From assembly GCF_002909375.1 (NCBI RefSeq), contig NZ_PPXD01000009.1, positions 62,001 through 126,000 on the forward strand: 64,000 bases of DNA, in the 5' to 3' direction. Within the stretch, counting starts at the first letter, position 1; each line of letters starts with the position of its first letter. The stretch comes from Cryobacterium zongtaii (GTDB taxonomy: Bacteria > Actinomycetota > Actinomycetes > Actinomycetales > Microbacteriaceae). The translations under genes and the position numbers were made by a program. Below are positions 31,960 to 40,900 of the stretch, one piece after another. Under the pieces are notes generated by a model. That model had not been told where the DNA came from and searched no databases. It was given only the letters and a program-made list of their open reading frames with translations.

Positions 31960-32313
31960 GTGAAACAAGACGTCAGCGAATCGACCTTCGCCCTCGACGA
32001 GGAAGAGTGCCGTCGGTTCCAGATCTCGGTGGAGTTGGCGGGCCGCAAGTGGAGCGCCGCGATACTGATGGCCGGCGCCCGGGGCGCTCGCCGCTTCTCC
32101 GAGTACCGCGCCCTCGTCGAAGGCATCTCAGACCGGGTGCTCGCCGCCCGGTTCAAGGAGCTCGAGCAGGAGGGCCTGATCGAGCGTGACGTGCAGCCCA
32201 CGACGCCGGTGTCGATCAGCTACAGCCTGACGACGTCCGGCCGGCAGCTGATCTCGCTGCTGCATCCGCTGGTCACCTGGAGCCGCACCCGCCAGGGCAC
32301 GGACACGCCGTAG
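31960..32313 (+). CDS. HxlR-family transcriptional regulator
   Basis: This 117-residue winged-helix protein has 'CRRFQISVELAGRKWSAAILMAGARGARRFSEYRALVEGISDRVLAARFKELEQEGLIERDV', the HxlR domain with the ISxRVLxxRLKELExxGLI signature. The GTG at 31960 has AAGGAAG upstream. It has no Cys in the usual redox position near the start, apart from one in 'EEECRRF' that could serve. It probably controls the divergent oxidoreductase. Confidence 0.9.
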   Translation: MKQDVSESTFALDEEECRRFQISVELAGRKWSAAILMAGARGARRFSEYRALVEGISDRVLAARFKELEQEGLIERDVQPTTPVSISYSLTTSGRQLISLLHPLVTWSRTRQGTDTP

Positions 32314-32330
32314 CCGCCTCGCTGCCGCAA

Positions 32331-32744
32331 CTACTTTGCGCGGCGCACCAACGCGGCCGTCGACCAGAGTGCCCAGGCGATCAGCAGCGGCTGTCCGAAG
32401 AGGCGGCCGATCCGCTTGGCGTCGGTGTCCAGCCCGAAGGCATCCTTGTGATGCACGGCCTGGGCGATGTTGCCGGGGAAGATCGCGGTGAAGAAGGCGG
32501 CGGCCAGCAGCCCGACCTTGCCGCGCAGGCCGGTCGGGGCGAACAGCAGCGCACTGCCGAGCGAGATCTCGGCGACTCCCGAGAGCAGCACCGTGGTGTC
32601 CTCGGGGAGCGGCACGAACTCCGGCACCTGTGCCCGAAAGTCGTCCCGCGCAAAGGTGAGGTGGCTGGTGCCGGCCAGGACCAGGATCGCGCCGAGCGCG
32701 ATCCTGCCAGCGGTGCGGGCGGTGGAGGCGGGTGTGCTGGTCAT
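32331..32744 (-). CDS. DoxX-family membrane protein
   Basis: This 137-residue protein has four membrane segments and the DoxX pattern: 'GRIALGAILVLAGTSHLTFARDDFRAQVPEFVPL', 'VLLSGVAEISLGSALLFAPTGLRGKVGLLAAAFFTAIFPGNIAQAVH'. AAGGAG stands 5 nt before the ATG at 32744. Family members take part in redox or quinone-linked processes at the membrane, but the exact role here is unknown. Confidence 0.8.
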   Translation of the reverse strand: MTSTPASTARTAGRIALGAILVLAGTSHLTFARDDFRAQVPEFVPLPEDTTVLLSGVAEISLGSALLFAPTGLRGKVGLLAAAFFTAIFPGNIAQAVHHKDAFGLDTDAKRIGRLFGQPLLIAWALWSTAALVRRAK

Positions 32745-32782
32745 GCGTGCTCCTTGTCGATACGTCATGGCCCGGTTCCGGG

Positions 32783-33541
32783 CTAGCGAATCCCGGCGAT
32801 TCGCTCCAGGCCGGCGCGCAGGATGAGTTCTTCGGGGTCGGCGAGCAGGTGGTGGTTGAGGTAGAGCCCTTCCAGCCACTCGAGCACCTCTGCCTCGGGC
32901 AGGCCCACAGCGTCCCAGTCCACCCGGGGGCGGGCCGAGACGGCCGGCTGGCCGCTGGCCGGGTCGGTCCAGGCGGTGGCCAGGGGCAGGTCGGGCTCCT
33001 CGTGCTGCGCGTTCCAGAGCAGCGCGATCGGGTGGTTGGGCCCGTCGATGTGGTCGTGGCCCACGTGGCCGGCGCCCAGCCAGGGCAGCATCATCTGTTC
33101 GCCCTCGAGTTCGAGGTCGACGACCTCCAGCTGTGTCGGTTCGGGCGGGCTGGTGGCGTAGACGGTGAGGCCCAGCGCGCTCCACTCGGCAGCTTCGGCG
33201 GCATCCATGGTCAGTTCCTCGAGCAGCTCGCTGACATGACGCACGAACGGGCCGGCCCAGGCCAGCAGCTGCGCGGTATCGGCAGCCGGCCACGGGCTGA
33301 TGTCACTGTCGACGCCGTCGACGTTGTGGAAGTGGTGCTCAATGCCCCGTTCCGACACGTCGAAGTGCAGCTCGCCCTCCTCGAAGCCGATGTAGATCGC
33401 GGCCCCGTCCTCGAGCCACTGCGCATCCAGCACCGGCAGGGCGAATCGCGTCGGCAGAGGGGGCGCCACCAGGGGCAGAACGCCGAGGTTGAGCACCGCG
33501 CAGAACTGCGTGTTGGGCAGGCGAAGGCTGGGGTCTGACAC
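32783..33541 (-). CDS. Hypothetical soluble protein
   Basis: This 252-residue acidic protein was not recognised. It has no signal peptide. Visible pieces include 'PNTQFCAVLNLGVLPLVAPPLPTRFALPVLDAQWLEDGAAIYIGFEEGELHFDVSERG' and 'EEAEVLEWLEGLYLNHHLLADPEELILRAGLERIAGIR'. The GTG at 33541 is taken as start because ACGGAG lies 9 nt before it; ATG at 33550 or 33580 is possible. Confidence 0.6.
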   Translation of the reverse strand: MSDPSLRLPNTQFCAVLNLGVLPLVAPPLPTRFALPVLDAQWLEDGAAIYIGFEEGELHFDVSERGIEHHFHNVDGVDSDISPWPAADTAQLLAWAGPFVRHVSELLEELTMDAAEAAEWSALGLTVYATSPPEPTQLEVVDLELEGEQMMLPWLGAGHVGHDHIDGPNHPIALLWNAQHEEPDLPLATAWTDPASGQPAVSARPRVDWDAVGLPEAEVLEWLEGLYLNHHLLADPEELILRAGLERIAGIR

Positions 33542-33620
33542 CGGTCTCATCTCCGTGGATCGTGGCGGGCGGGTGCCCATATCCAAGTATGGGGCAGGCT
33601 GCCGACTCCGGGCGATGCCC

Positions 33621-34475
33621 TCACGGCTGAGCCGGCGAGGTGCCGGCGCGCAACACCGCCTGCACAGGCTCGTGGTCGGAGGCCGCCAGGCCGTTGAACC
33701 GCATCGCGTTGATGCCGGTGCGCAGCACGGTCACACCGGGCCCGGCCAGGATGAAGTCGATGCGCTTGCCGCCGGGTGTCGGTCGTTTGTAGTGGCCGAA
33801 GGTGCCCCACTGCGGGGTGAGCCGATCGGCCGCCGCGAGCCAGGCGTCGCGCAGGGTGCCATCGATGGTCAGCCGCCGGTGCAGCGCCGAGTCAGCGTCG
33901 GCGTTGAAGTCGCCGGTCACCACGATCGCAGCGGCCGGCTCCGCACTCTGTGCCGCGCGCACCAGCCCCAACAGGGCGTCGGCGGCGCGCAGCCGGGAGC
34001 GCCAGGAGTGGTGGTCCAGGTGGGTGTTGAACGCGAGCACCCGCCCATTGGTAGCGAGATCGGTGAACTCGGCCGACACCAGCACCCGGCGCACCCGATT
34101 GCCCCAGGACCGGGAGCCGGGCACGTCCGGCGTGTCGGACAGCGCGCGTTGGGTCCAGTCGGTGAGCTCGAGGCGTCGGGAGTCGTAGAAGATGGTGCAG
34201 CGTTCGTCTCCTCCGTCGGCGTTGCGGCCCCGGCCCACGCCGCGGTAATGCGGCCCGAGGGCGCCGGCCAGCCATTCCACCTGGTCTGCCAGAGCCTCCT
34301 GCACGCCGAGCAGCGTGGGCTGCTCGGCGACCAGGATGCGCCGCACGAGCGGCTTGCGGCTCTCCCAGCGGTCAGGATTGCCGGGCAGCAGGTGGGCGAA
34401 CCGCCGGCGGATGTTGAAGGTCATGACGTGCAGCTCGGGTGCGGCCACCGGGCCGATCAGTGCAACATCCGTCAT
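33621..34475 (-). CDS. Endonuclease/exonuclease/phosphatase-family protein, paralogue 2
   Basis: This 284-residue EEP protein is a clear sister of the gene at 29048-29911: MTDVALIGPVAAPELHVMTFNIRRR versus MTDAALIGAVSAPDLHVMTYNIRRR, and the ending SDHEPVQAVLR is shared. Catalytic motifs (VQEAL, HLDHH, TGDFNADAD, SDHEP) are intact. The transcript is probably leaderless (TACGCT, 6 nt, ATG). The copies differ in many positions, so the duplication is old. Confidence 0.85.
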   Translation of the reverse strand: MTDVALIGPVAAPELHVMTFNIRRRFAHLLPGNPDRWESRKPLVRRILVAEQPTLLGVQEALADQVEWLAGALGPHYRGVGRGRNADGGDERCTIFYDSRRLELTDWTQRALSDTPDVPGSRSWGNRVRRVLVSAEFTDLATNGRVLAFNTHLDHHSWRSRLRAADALLGLVRAAQSAEPAAAIVVTGDFNADADSALHRRLTIDGTLRDAWLAAADRLTPQWGTFGHYKRPTPGGKRIDFILAGPGVTVLRTGINAMRFNGLAASDHEPVQAVLRAGTSPAQP

Positions 34476-34547
34476 CAGGCCAGCGTACGTCGTGTCCGAC
34501 CCGCCAGTGCCGCGACCTGCGGCTCCGCACCTTCTAACGCGCAGCCT

Positions 34548-35354
34548 CTACCCCGTGATCTCGACCTCCCCGGCCCCGCCCACCACGGTGCGGTCCCCAA
34601 GCGGCTGGGTCGGCCGGGCGTTGTGGTCGTGCGCGCCCGCGAGGGTGTCGATCTGCTCCGCCGACATCGAAATCGGTGTGCCCATCACCACCCACTGCAC
34701 GTCCTCGGTGCACGGCGGGGTGGTCAGGCTGCCCGAGTACTCGTAGTTCTCCAGCGACGCCGGCAGAACGGCGGCCACATCCAGCGTCACCTCGTCCTCG
34801 TCGGCCAGGTGGCTGGCCGCCTCGATGAACGGCGTCAACGCGTCGGATGCCGCCCCCTCGGTCACCAGGATCCCGAGCACCAGCAGGTTGCCGTCCGCAT
34901 CCGCGTGCACCAGGTGCAGCTCGGCCGCGGCGGGCTGTCCCGCCACGGTGTGCTCCGACGGCACGTGCGCGTGCAGTTGCTGCAGGCTGTAGTCATCGTC
35001 GGCGAACGTGAGGATCTCGCCCTCTCCGTCGGTCTCGATCTCCACGGCGTGGCCGCTGTCGAAGACGTCCCCCTCCGCTTCTTCGGCGCTCAGCTCGATG
35101 CTGGTGCTCGGGGCCGGAACGGCCGCCGGCAGGTCGATCGGGGACTGGTCCGTGCCGGCCTCGCAGGCCTGGAAAGCGTCGTCCAAGCCGGCCCAGGACT
35201 CCGGGCCGCTGTCTCCGTCGTACGACCAGTGGGCCGGCTCGGTCACTGGCCTCTCGGTCGGCGCAGTCTCGGCCGGAGCGGCCTGTGCGCAGCCGACAAG
35301 GGTGACGGCGGCCACCGTGAGAGCTGAAGCGGTGAGCCAGGATCGTGCGGACAT
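34548..35354 (-). CDS. Alpha-type carbonic anhydrase lipoprotein
   Basis: This 268-residue protein hydrates CO2 outside the membrane. It has a lipoprotein leader (LTASALTVAAVTLVGCAQ) and an alpha-CA domain. The three zinc histidines are in QLHAHVPSEH and ELHLVH. Other family marks are WSYDGDSGPESW, QSPIDL and SGSLTTPPCTEDVQWVV. GAGGAG stands 5 nt before the ATG at 35354. It is a single-gene unit with no visible regulator. Confidence 0.9.
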   Translation of the reverse strand: MSARSWLTASALTVAAVTLVGCAQAAPAETAPTERPVTEPAHWSYDGDSGPESWAGLDDAFQACEAGTDQSPIDLPAAVPAPSTSIELSAEEAEGDVFDSGHAVEIETDGEGEILTFADDDYSLQQLHAHVPSEHTVAGQPAAAELHLVHADADGNLLVLGILVTEGAASDALTPFIEAASHLADEDEVTLDVAAVLPASLENYEYSGSLTTPPCTEDVQWVVMGTPISMSAEQIDTLAGAHDHNARPTQPLGDRTVVGGAGEVEITG

Positions 35355-35563
35355 GGGAACTCCTCGTACTGAGTGGACAACGCCACACCGAACATGTGGC
35401 GTGGCCGCCCTCTTGCGAGAGCCGCCTCCCCGAATGATCCTCTCGACGCGCACCGCCTGCCGCCGCTGCGCAGGGCCTTCCGACCTACCGCGCCGGGTTC
35501 CTTCCTCGTCGTTCAGTGAGCGCGCTGCTCGGGCTTTCGCCGCCGTGACCTACGGGCCGTGAA

Positions 35564-36526
35564 CTACACAGCGGCGAGCTCGGCGCGGGTGGGCGGGTCG
35601 GCCCCGGGGCGGGACACCGTGACGGCGGCCGCCTCGGCGCTTCGCCGCATGATGCTCTCCAGTGCCCCCAGCGGCACGTCGCGGAGCGCCGCACGACGGT
35701 CGGCCCCGATCAGGTCCGCGTCGATCAGCCCGTCGACGAGAGCGCCCATGAAGGTGTCGCCCGCGCCGACGGTGTCGACCACCGTCACCCGGGGCGCCGA
35801 CGTCCACACCCGTCCCTGAGCGGTGAGCGCGAACGCGCCCTCCCCACCCTGGGTGACCACCACCACGGCGGGCCCGGCGGCCAGCCAGGACGCGGCAGTG
35901 TCGGCGAGTTCGCCGTCGGGGTGTAGCCAGAGCAGGTCTTCGTCGCTGACTTTCACGACGTCGGCGAGGCGCACAAGCTGCTCCAGGCGCGACCGGGCGG
36001 CCGCCGCATCGTCGATCAGCGCCGGCCGGATGTTCGGATCGAACGTGATGGTCGCCGTTGCGCGGCGGGCCTCCACCAGGCGTGCCACGTCGGACGCGCC
36101 CGGCTCGAGCACCGTGGCGATCGACCCGATGTGCAGCACATCGGCCGGGCCCGCCAGCGCCACATCCACGGCCCAGGCCAGGTCGAACTCGTAGGTGGCC
36201 GCCCCCGCGGCATCGAGCAGTGCCGTCGCGGTGGAGGTGTGCGCCCCTGTCGCGCTCCCCGCAGACACCTGTACCCCCGAGTCCTCGAGCCAGGTCCGCA
36301 CCGCGTGGCCGCGGTCGTCCTCGCCCAGGCTGGTGAGCAGCTGCGGATGCCGGCCCAGCCGCCCCAGCGTCAGCGCCACGTTGGCGGGGCTGCCGCCGGG
36401 CGCCTCGTCCCGGGAGCCGTCGGCCCGTTGCACCAGGTCGATCAGTGCCTCGCCGACCACCAGCACTCGGCGCTCGGCCCGGTCGGCGCCGGTCGCCGCG
36501 GCGCCGCTCACAGCACCGCCGCTCAC
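35564..36526 (-). CDS. PfkB-family sugar kinase, probable fructokinase
   Basis: This 320-residue ribokinase-fold kinase has 'VLVVGEALIDLVQRADGSRDEAPGGSPANVALTLGRLG' at the start and the PfkB signature 'DTVGAGDTFMGALVDGLIDADLIG' with the catalytic Asp. In this fructoside operon it should phosphorylate fructose released by the GH32-like enzyme. The GTG start overlaps the GH32 stop (GTGA). A direct repeat of 12 bp (GCTCACAGCACC) gives a second in-frame GTG 15 bp later. Confidence 0.88.
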   Translation of the reverse strand: MSGGAVSGAAATGADRAERRVLVVGEALIDLVQRADGSRDEAPGGSPANVALTLGRLGRHPQLLTSLGEDDRGHAVRTWLEDSGVQVSAGSATGAHTSTATALLDAAGAATYEFDLAWAVDVALAGPADVLHIGSIATVLEPGASDVARLVEARRATATITFDPNIRPALIDDAAAARSRLEQLVRLADVVKVSDEDLLWLHPDGELADTAASWLAAGPAVVVVTQGGEGAFALTAQGRVWTSAPRVTVVDTVGAGDTFMGALVDGLIDADLIGADRRAALRDVPLGALESIMRRSAEAAAVTVSRPGADPPTRAELAAV

Positions 36527-37518
36527 AGCACCGCGGCGGCGAAGGCCGGCGCCTCGGCCGAGTCCAGCACCGGCCGGTGCACAAGCCCCCGCACCGGGTC
36601 GGCCGTGACCGGGATCGGGTCGCTGAGGGTGCCGACGAACTCGCCGTCGACGATGTTGATGAAGCCGAGCAGCACCCAGCCTCCGTCGGCATCCTGCAGC
36701 AGCCGGGCGGCGTAGAGGTCGGTGCGGTCGAACAGCACCGAGCCGGTGAAGTCCACCTGCTCCAGCCGTGCATCCACGGCCACGCTGTAGACGCCGCCCA
36801 CCTCGCCGGCCGCCTGGCGCTCGGGCGAGAGCTCGGAGACACCGCAGCAGAACAGCAGGATCGGCACCCCGTCGACGATCTCGAACTGGAACACCTCGAG
36901 CTGGCCGAAGCCCTGGCCGGGCTGGCTGAGTGGCGGCTGCACCGTCCAATTGAGCAGGTCGGAGCTGGTGGCGTGGCCGAGCACGCCGCGCACCCGCGGG
37001 TCACCGGATGCCGCACGGGCGGTGATCAGCATCTGCCAGGTGCTCTCGCCGGGGAAGCGGAACACCCACGGGTCGCGCCAGGCCTGGTCGTGCCAGACGG
37101 ACAGGTCGAGCGTCTCGTAGAACGCCGGGTCGGCCTCCACGAGCGGCTCGGTCGACACCTTGGTCCAGGTGAGCAGATCGGGGGAGGTGGCGGCGCCGAT
37201 GCGCTGCACCATGGTGTTCTCGGCGCGGGAGGTGCCGGTGTAGAGCATCCACCAGAGCCCGTCGTCGGCCTGGACCACCGAGCCGGTCCAGGTGGTGGCG
37301 TCGTCGAAGGCGGGGGCATCCGAGATGATCAGGGCGTCTTCAACGACGGTCCAGTTGGTGAGGTCGGTGCTGACGGCGTGGCCCACGATCGGGTGCCGGT
37401 GCCGGCGTTCGGGGTCTCCGAGGGCCTTGCTGGCGTGCAGGTAATAGGCGTGCGTGAGACCGTCGACCTGAACGTACCAGGAGTCCCAGATCCACTTATC
37501 GGGCAGTTGGAGCGACAT
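36523..37518 (-). CDS. GH32-like beta-fructosidase (cytoplasmic, short)
   Basis: This 331-residue five-bladed beta-propeller protein is of the GH32/GH68 clan. Candidate catalytic residues are Asp12 in WIWDSW (nucleophile), Asp149 in WRDPWVF (stabiliser) and Glu208 in GQLEVFQFE (acid/base). It lacks the C-terminal beta-sandwich of classical invertases and has no signal peptide, so it should hydrolyse fructosides after import. It is coupled to the PfkB gene and follows two CUT1 permease genes, which supports the assignment. Confidence 0.75.
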   Translation of the reverse strand: MSLQLPDKWIWDSWYVQVDGLTHAYYLHASKALGDPERRHRHPIVGHAVSTDLTNWTVVEDALIISDAPAFDDATTWTGSVVQADDGLWWMLYTGTSRAENTMVQRIGAATSPDLLTWTKVSTEPLVEADPAFYETLDLSVWHDQAWRDPWVFRFPGESTWQMLITARAASGDPRVRGVLGHATSSDLLNWTVQPPLSQPGQGFGQLEVFQFEIVDGVPILLFCCGVSELSPERQAAGEVGGVYSVAVDARLEQVDFTGSVLFDRTDLYAARLLQDADGGWVLLGFINIVDGEFVGTLSDPIPVTADPVRGLVHRPVLDSAEAPAFAAAVL

Positions 37519-37527
37519 AAAACCGGC

Positions 37528-38478
37528 CTAACCTTTCACACCGCTGGACGCGATGCTGTTGACGAATGAGCGTTGGAAAGCGATGAACAGGGCCACCACG
37601 GGCAGCGTGATCAGCGTGGAGTACGCCATCACCTCGCCCCAGGAGACGTTGAGCTGGAAGAAGTACTGCACGCCCACCATCACCGGGCGTAGCTCCTCGG
37701 TTTGCACCACCATCAGCGGCCAGAGGTAGGAGTTCCAGGCGGGCAGGAAGGTGAGGATGGCGACGGTGGCGATGGCGGGGCCGGAGAGCGGCATCACCAC
37801 CTGCCGGTAGATGCGGAACCAGCCGGCGCCGTCCATCCGGGCGGCCTCGTCGAGTTCCTTGGGGATCGATTCGAAGTACTGGTGGAACAGGTAGATCGAG
37901 AAGGCGTTGGCCACGAACGGGATGATCTGCACCTGGTAGGTGTCGATCCAGCCCTTGCTGAACATGAAGCCCAGCTCGGTCAGCTCGAACGAGGGCAGCT
38001 GGTTCACCCACCACACCAGCGGCAGCGCGAGGGTCTCGAACGGCACGATCAGGGTGGCGATGATCAGGGTGAGGATGACGGTCTTGCCGCGTACCCGCAT
38101 CCGGCTCAGCGCGAACGCGGCGAGGCTGTTCACCAGGATGCCGGCGATGACGGTGATCGCCGAGATGCCGATCGAGTTGACCAGGAACCGGGCGGCGGGC
38201 ACCCGGTCGAACACGGCGGCGTAGTTGTCCATCGAGATGTTGCCGATGGGCAGGAACGCGGCGATCGACGACAGGTCACCGAAAATCTGCTGGTCGGGCT
38301 TCAGCGACGAGACGAACATGAACAGGATCGGGAAGAGGAACAGCACGGCCAGGCCGATCCGGAGGATCCAGCCGCCGATGCCGACCACGCGCTTCTTGCG
38401 GGCCGTCTTCTGGCCGAGCACCACGTGCGGGGCGGATGCCGGGGCTACTTCGGGAATCGCTACTTGTGAGATCGCCAT
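37528..38478 (-). CDS. CUT1 sugar ABC transporter permease (MalG type)
   Basis: This 316-residue permease has six membrane helices and the EAA loop 'SIPKELDEAARMDGAGWFRIYRQVVMPLSGPAIATVAI', typical of MalG-like subunits. It has an unusually long N-terminal tail of about 30 residues. It is the second permease of the fructoside uptake system, 2 bp from its partner. No ATPase is encoded in this operon. Confidence 0.92.
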   Translation of the reverse strand: MAISQVAIPEVAPASAPHVVLGQKTARKKRVVGIGGWILRIGLAVLFLFPILFMFVSSLKPDQQIFGDLSSIAAFLPIGNISMDNYAAVFDRVPAARFLVNSIGISAITVIAGILVNSLAAFALSRMRVRGKTVILTLIIATLIVPFETLALPLVWWVNQLPSFELTELGFMFSKGWIDTYQVQIIPFVANAFSIYLFHQYFESIPKELDEAARMDGAGWFRIYRQVVMPLSGPAIATVAILTFLPAWNSYLWPLMVVQTEELRPVMVGVQYFFQLNVSWGEVMAYSTLITLPVVALFIAFQRSFVNSIASSGVKG

Positions 38479-38480
38479 GA

Positions 38481-39434
38481 TCAGGCCTTCTCTCTGCTGA
38501 GGAAGCGCTGCACGACGGAGATCAGCAGCACGATGACGAAGAACACGAGGGAGATCGCCGAGGCGTAGCCGGTCTCCTGCTGGGCGAAGCCGGATTCGAC
38601 GGCTTCGTAGACCACGGTGGTGGTGGAGTTGAGCGGGCCGCCCTGGGTCATGACGCTGATCTGGGTGAACAGGCTCAGCGCCTGGATGGTGATGGTCACC
38701 AGGATCAGGCTGCGGGTGGCGGACAGGCCCGGCCAGGTGATGTACCTGAATCGCTGCCAGGGTGAGACGCCGTCGAGGTCGGCCGCTTCGTAGAGGTCGG
38801 CGGGGATGGTCTGCAGCCCGGAGAGCCAGATGATCATGTGGAAGCCCACGCCCTGCCAGACCGACATCAGGATGATCGCCGGCATCGAGGTGGTGGTGTC
38901 GTTGAGCCAGTCCGGCCCGGTGACCAGGCCGAAGGTGACCCGGTCGATGATCACGTTGATCAGGCCGTCCTGGCGGTACATGAACAGCCAGAGCAGCGAC
39001 ACGACGACCATGGAGGTGACCACCGGCAGGAAGTACACGGTGCGGAAGAACGTGGTGCCGCGCACCTTCTTGTTCACCAGGATCGCCATAACGAGGGCGA
39101 GGCCGGCCTGCAGCGGCACGACGACCAGGGCGAAGTAGCCGACGTTGATCAGCGCGCGGAAGAACGCGGCATCCGCGAACAGCCTGACGAAGTTGTCGAG
39201 GCCGACGAAGGTGGCCGGGTAGGGCGAGATGAGCCGGGCATTGGTGAAGGCGAGACCGAACGCGAGGATGGCGGGGACGAAGATGAACAGGGCCAGCAGC
39301 AGCACCGCGGGCGTGAGCATGGCCAGTCCGGCGAGGTTTTCGGTCTTGCTGGTGCGGTCCCGCTTGGGCCGGCTGGGCCGGGCCGGGCGGCCGGCGGCGG
39401 GGGCCGCCGGGGGTCGTTCGATCGTGCTGGTCAT
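38481..39434 (-). CDS. CUT1 sugar ABC transporter permease (MalF type)
   Basis: This 317-residue permease has six helices after a basic Pro-rich start (RPARPSRPKRDRTSKTENLAG). The EAA loop 'TIPADLYEAADLDGVSPWQRFRYITWPGLSATRSL' is typical of MalF-like subunits. GGGAG stands 6 nt before the ATG at 39434. It lies behind the binding-protein gene and before the MalG-type permease. Confidence 0.92.
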   Translation of the reverse strand: MTSTIERPPAAPAAGRPARPSRPKRDRTSKTENLAGLAMLTPAVLLLALFIFVPAILAFGLAFTNARLISPYPATFVGLDNFVRLFADAAFFRALINVGYFALVVVPLQAGLALVMAILVNKKVRGTTFFRTVYFLPVVTSMVVVSLLWLFMYRQDGLINVIIDRVTFGLVTGPDWLNDTTTSMPAIILMSVWQGVGFHMIIWLSGLQTIPADLYEAADLDGVSPWQRFRYITWPGLSATRSLILVTITIQALSLFTQISVMTQGGPLNSTTTVVYEAVESGFAQQETGYASAISLVFFVIVLLISVVQRFLSREKA

Positions 39435-39496
39435 GAGAGTCTCCCTGAGCGAGGGCGAGGGCGGGGGCGCAGCGTCAGCCGCGCCCCCGCGGTCGA

Positions 39497-40795
39497 CTAC
39501 TTCTGCGTGTAACCGCCGTTGGACTTGATGTTGGCGTCGATGGCCGTGACCGCCGCGTCGAGGGTGTCTTGCGGGTCGCCGCCGTTGATGATGTCCTGGG
39601 TGGCCTTGGTGAACTCCGTCGCGATGAACGGGTACGCCGGGGTCTCGGGGCGGAGCACCGCGCTCTGGGCGGAGAACTCGCGGAAGATGGCGAGGTTGCC
39701 GCCCTCTTCGAAGCCGGGCACCAGGGCGGCGGCGGCATCCGTGGCGGGGATGGTGGCGGTGGCCACTGCGACCGCGGCGATGTTCTCGGGGGAGAGCGAG
39801 TAGGAGAGGTAGTCCATGGCTGCCTCCGTGTCGGCGCAACCGGTGGTCACGCCCCACTGCCAGGAGCCGCCGCCGATCTTGGTGCCTTCGCCGAGGTCGA
39901 CGGAGGGCATCACGGCCAGGTCGTCGCCGAGCGCGGCGGCGTTGTTGGCGGCCGCCCAGCTGCCGCCGTACTGGATGGCGGTGACGTTGTTCTGGAAGTC
40001 CAGGGCGGAGTCGGCGCCGCTCTTGGTGGCGATGTAGCCGTCGGTGGCGAGGGACTGCATCCACTCGGCCCACTCGAGGGCCTCGGGACCGTTGAGAACG
40101 CCCTCGGCCGACTGGTACTCGTCACGCTCGATGAGGTCGCCGCCGAAGGACTGCAGCAGCGGGGAGAACGCGTAGGGGTACCACTCGCCGACATCGCCGG
40201 TGCCGATGTCGAGCGGGTTGGTCCAGGTGCCGGTGGCCTTGAGCTTCTCCAGGGCGTCACCGAACTCGGCCTGGGTCCACGGCTGGTCGATGGTGGCCTG
40301 GCGGATGCCGTTCTCGGCGAGCACCGACTTGCGGGCGAACATCGCCAGCGCCACGTCGTAGTAGCCCACCGAGTAGGTCTCGCCGTTCCAGATACCCAGG
40401 GTGCTGGGCAGGTTCTCGTCCAGGTCCACGCTGAGGTCGAGCGGGGTGAGGTACTTGGCCCAGGCCCAGTTGGGCACGTTGGGGCCGTCGATGTCGACGA
40501 TGCAGGGCAGCTTGCCGGATGCCGCGGCCGCGATGACCGAGTCGTTGTAGGAGGCCTGCGGGAACGCCTGCAGCTTCACCGTGGTCTTGTCCTGGCTCTC
40601 GTTATAGCCGTCGACGATGGCCTGCACCGCGGCGAGCTCTTCGACGTTGCCGCCGTTGTGGGTCCAGACGGTCAGTTCGCCGTTGTTGCCATCGGAGCCG
40701 CCGCCGGCGGCGCCGCTGGCGCAACCGGCCATCGTGGCAACGAGACTCGTGGCGACTAAACTCGCTACGATCAGGCGCTTCTTTGCGTGTCGCAT
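39497..40795 (-). CDS. CUT1 extracellular solute-binding lipoprotein
   Basis: This 432-residue binding protein of family 1 has a lipoprotein leader (SLVATSLVATMAGCAS) and the typical opening 'LTVWTHNGGNVEELAAVQAIVDGYNE'. It is expected to bind a fructo-oligosaccharide or sucrose-like ligand, given the GH32-like and fructokinase genes. The ATG at 40795 is preferred over 40801 because AAGGA is then 6 nt away. Confidence 0.9.
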   Translation of the reverse strand: MRHAKKRLIVASLVATSLVATMAGCASGAAGGGSDGNNGELTVWTHNGGNVEELAAVQAIVDGYNESQDKTTVKLQAFPQASYNDSVIAAAASGKLPCIVDIDGPNVPNWAWAKYLTPLDLSVDLDENLPSTLGIWNGETYSVGYYDVALAMFARKSVLAENGIRQATIDQPWTQAEFGDALEKLKATGTWTNPLDIGTGDVGEWYPYAFSPLLQSFGGDLIERDEYQSAEGVLNGPEALEWAEWMQSLATDGYIATKSGADSALDFQNNVTAIQYGGSWAAANNAAALGDDLAVMPSVDLGEGTKIGGGSWQWGVTTGCADTEAAMDYLSYSLSPENIAAVAVATATIPATDAAAALVPGFEEGGNLAIFREFSAQSAVLRPETPAYPFIATEFTKATQDIINGGDPQDTLDAAVTAIDANIKSNGGYTQK

Positions 40796-40900
40796 CTTCA
40801 TTCCTTCTTATCGGTTGGGTTGGGGGTGTTTCGGCGGAGGCGCCGATCGTCGCGGCCGTTCCAGCGGTCGCGAAGTAGAGGAGGTCGGCTCGTCGCCGCG

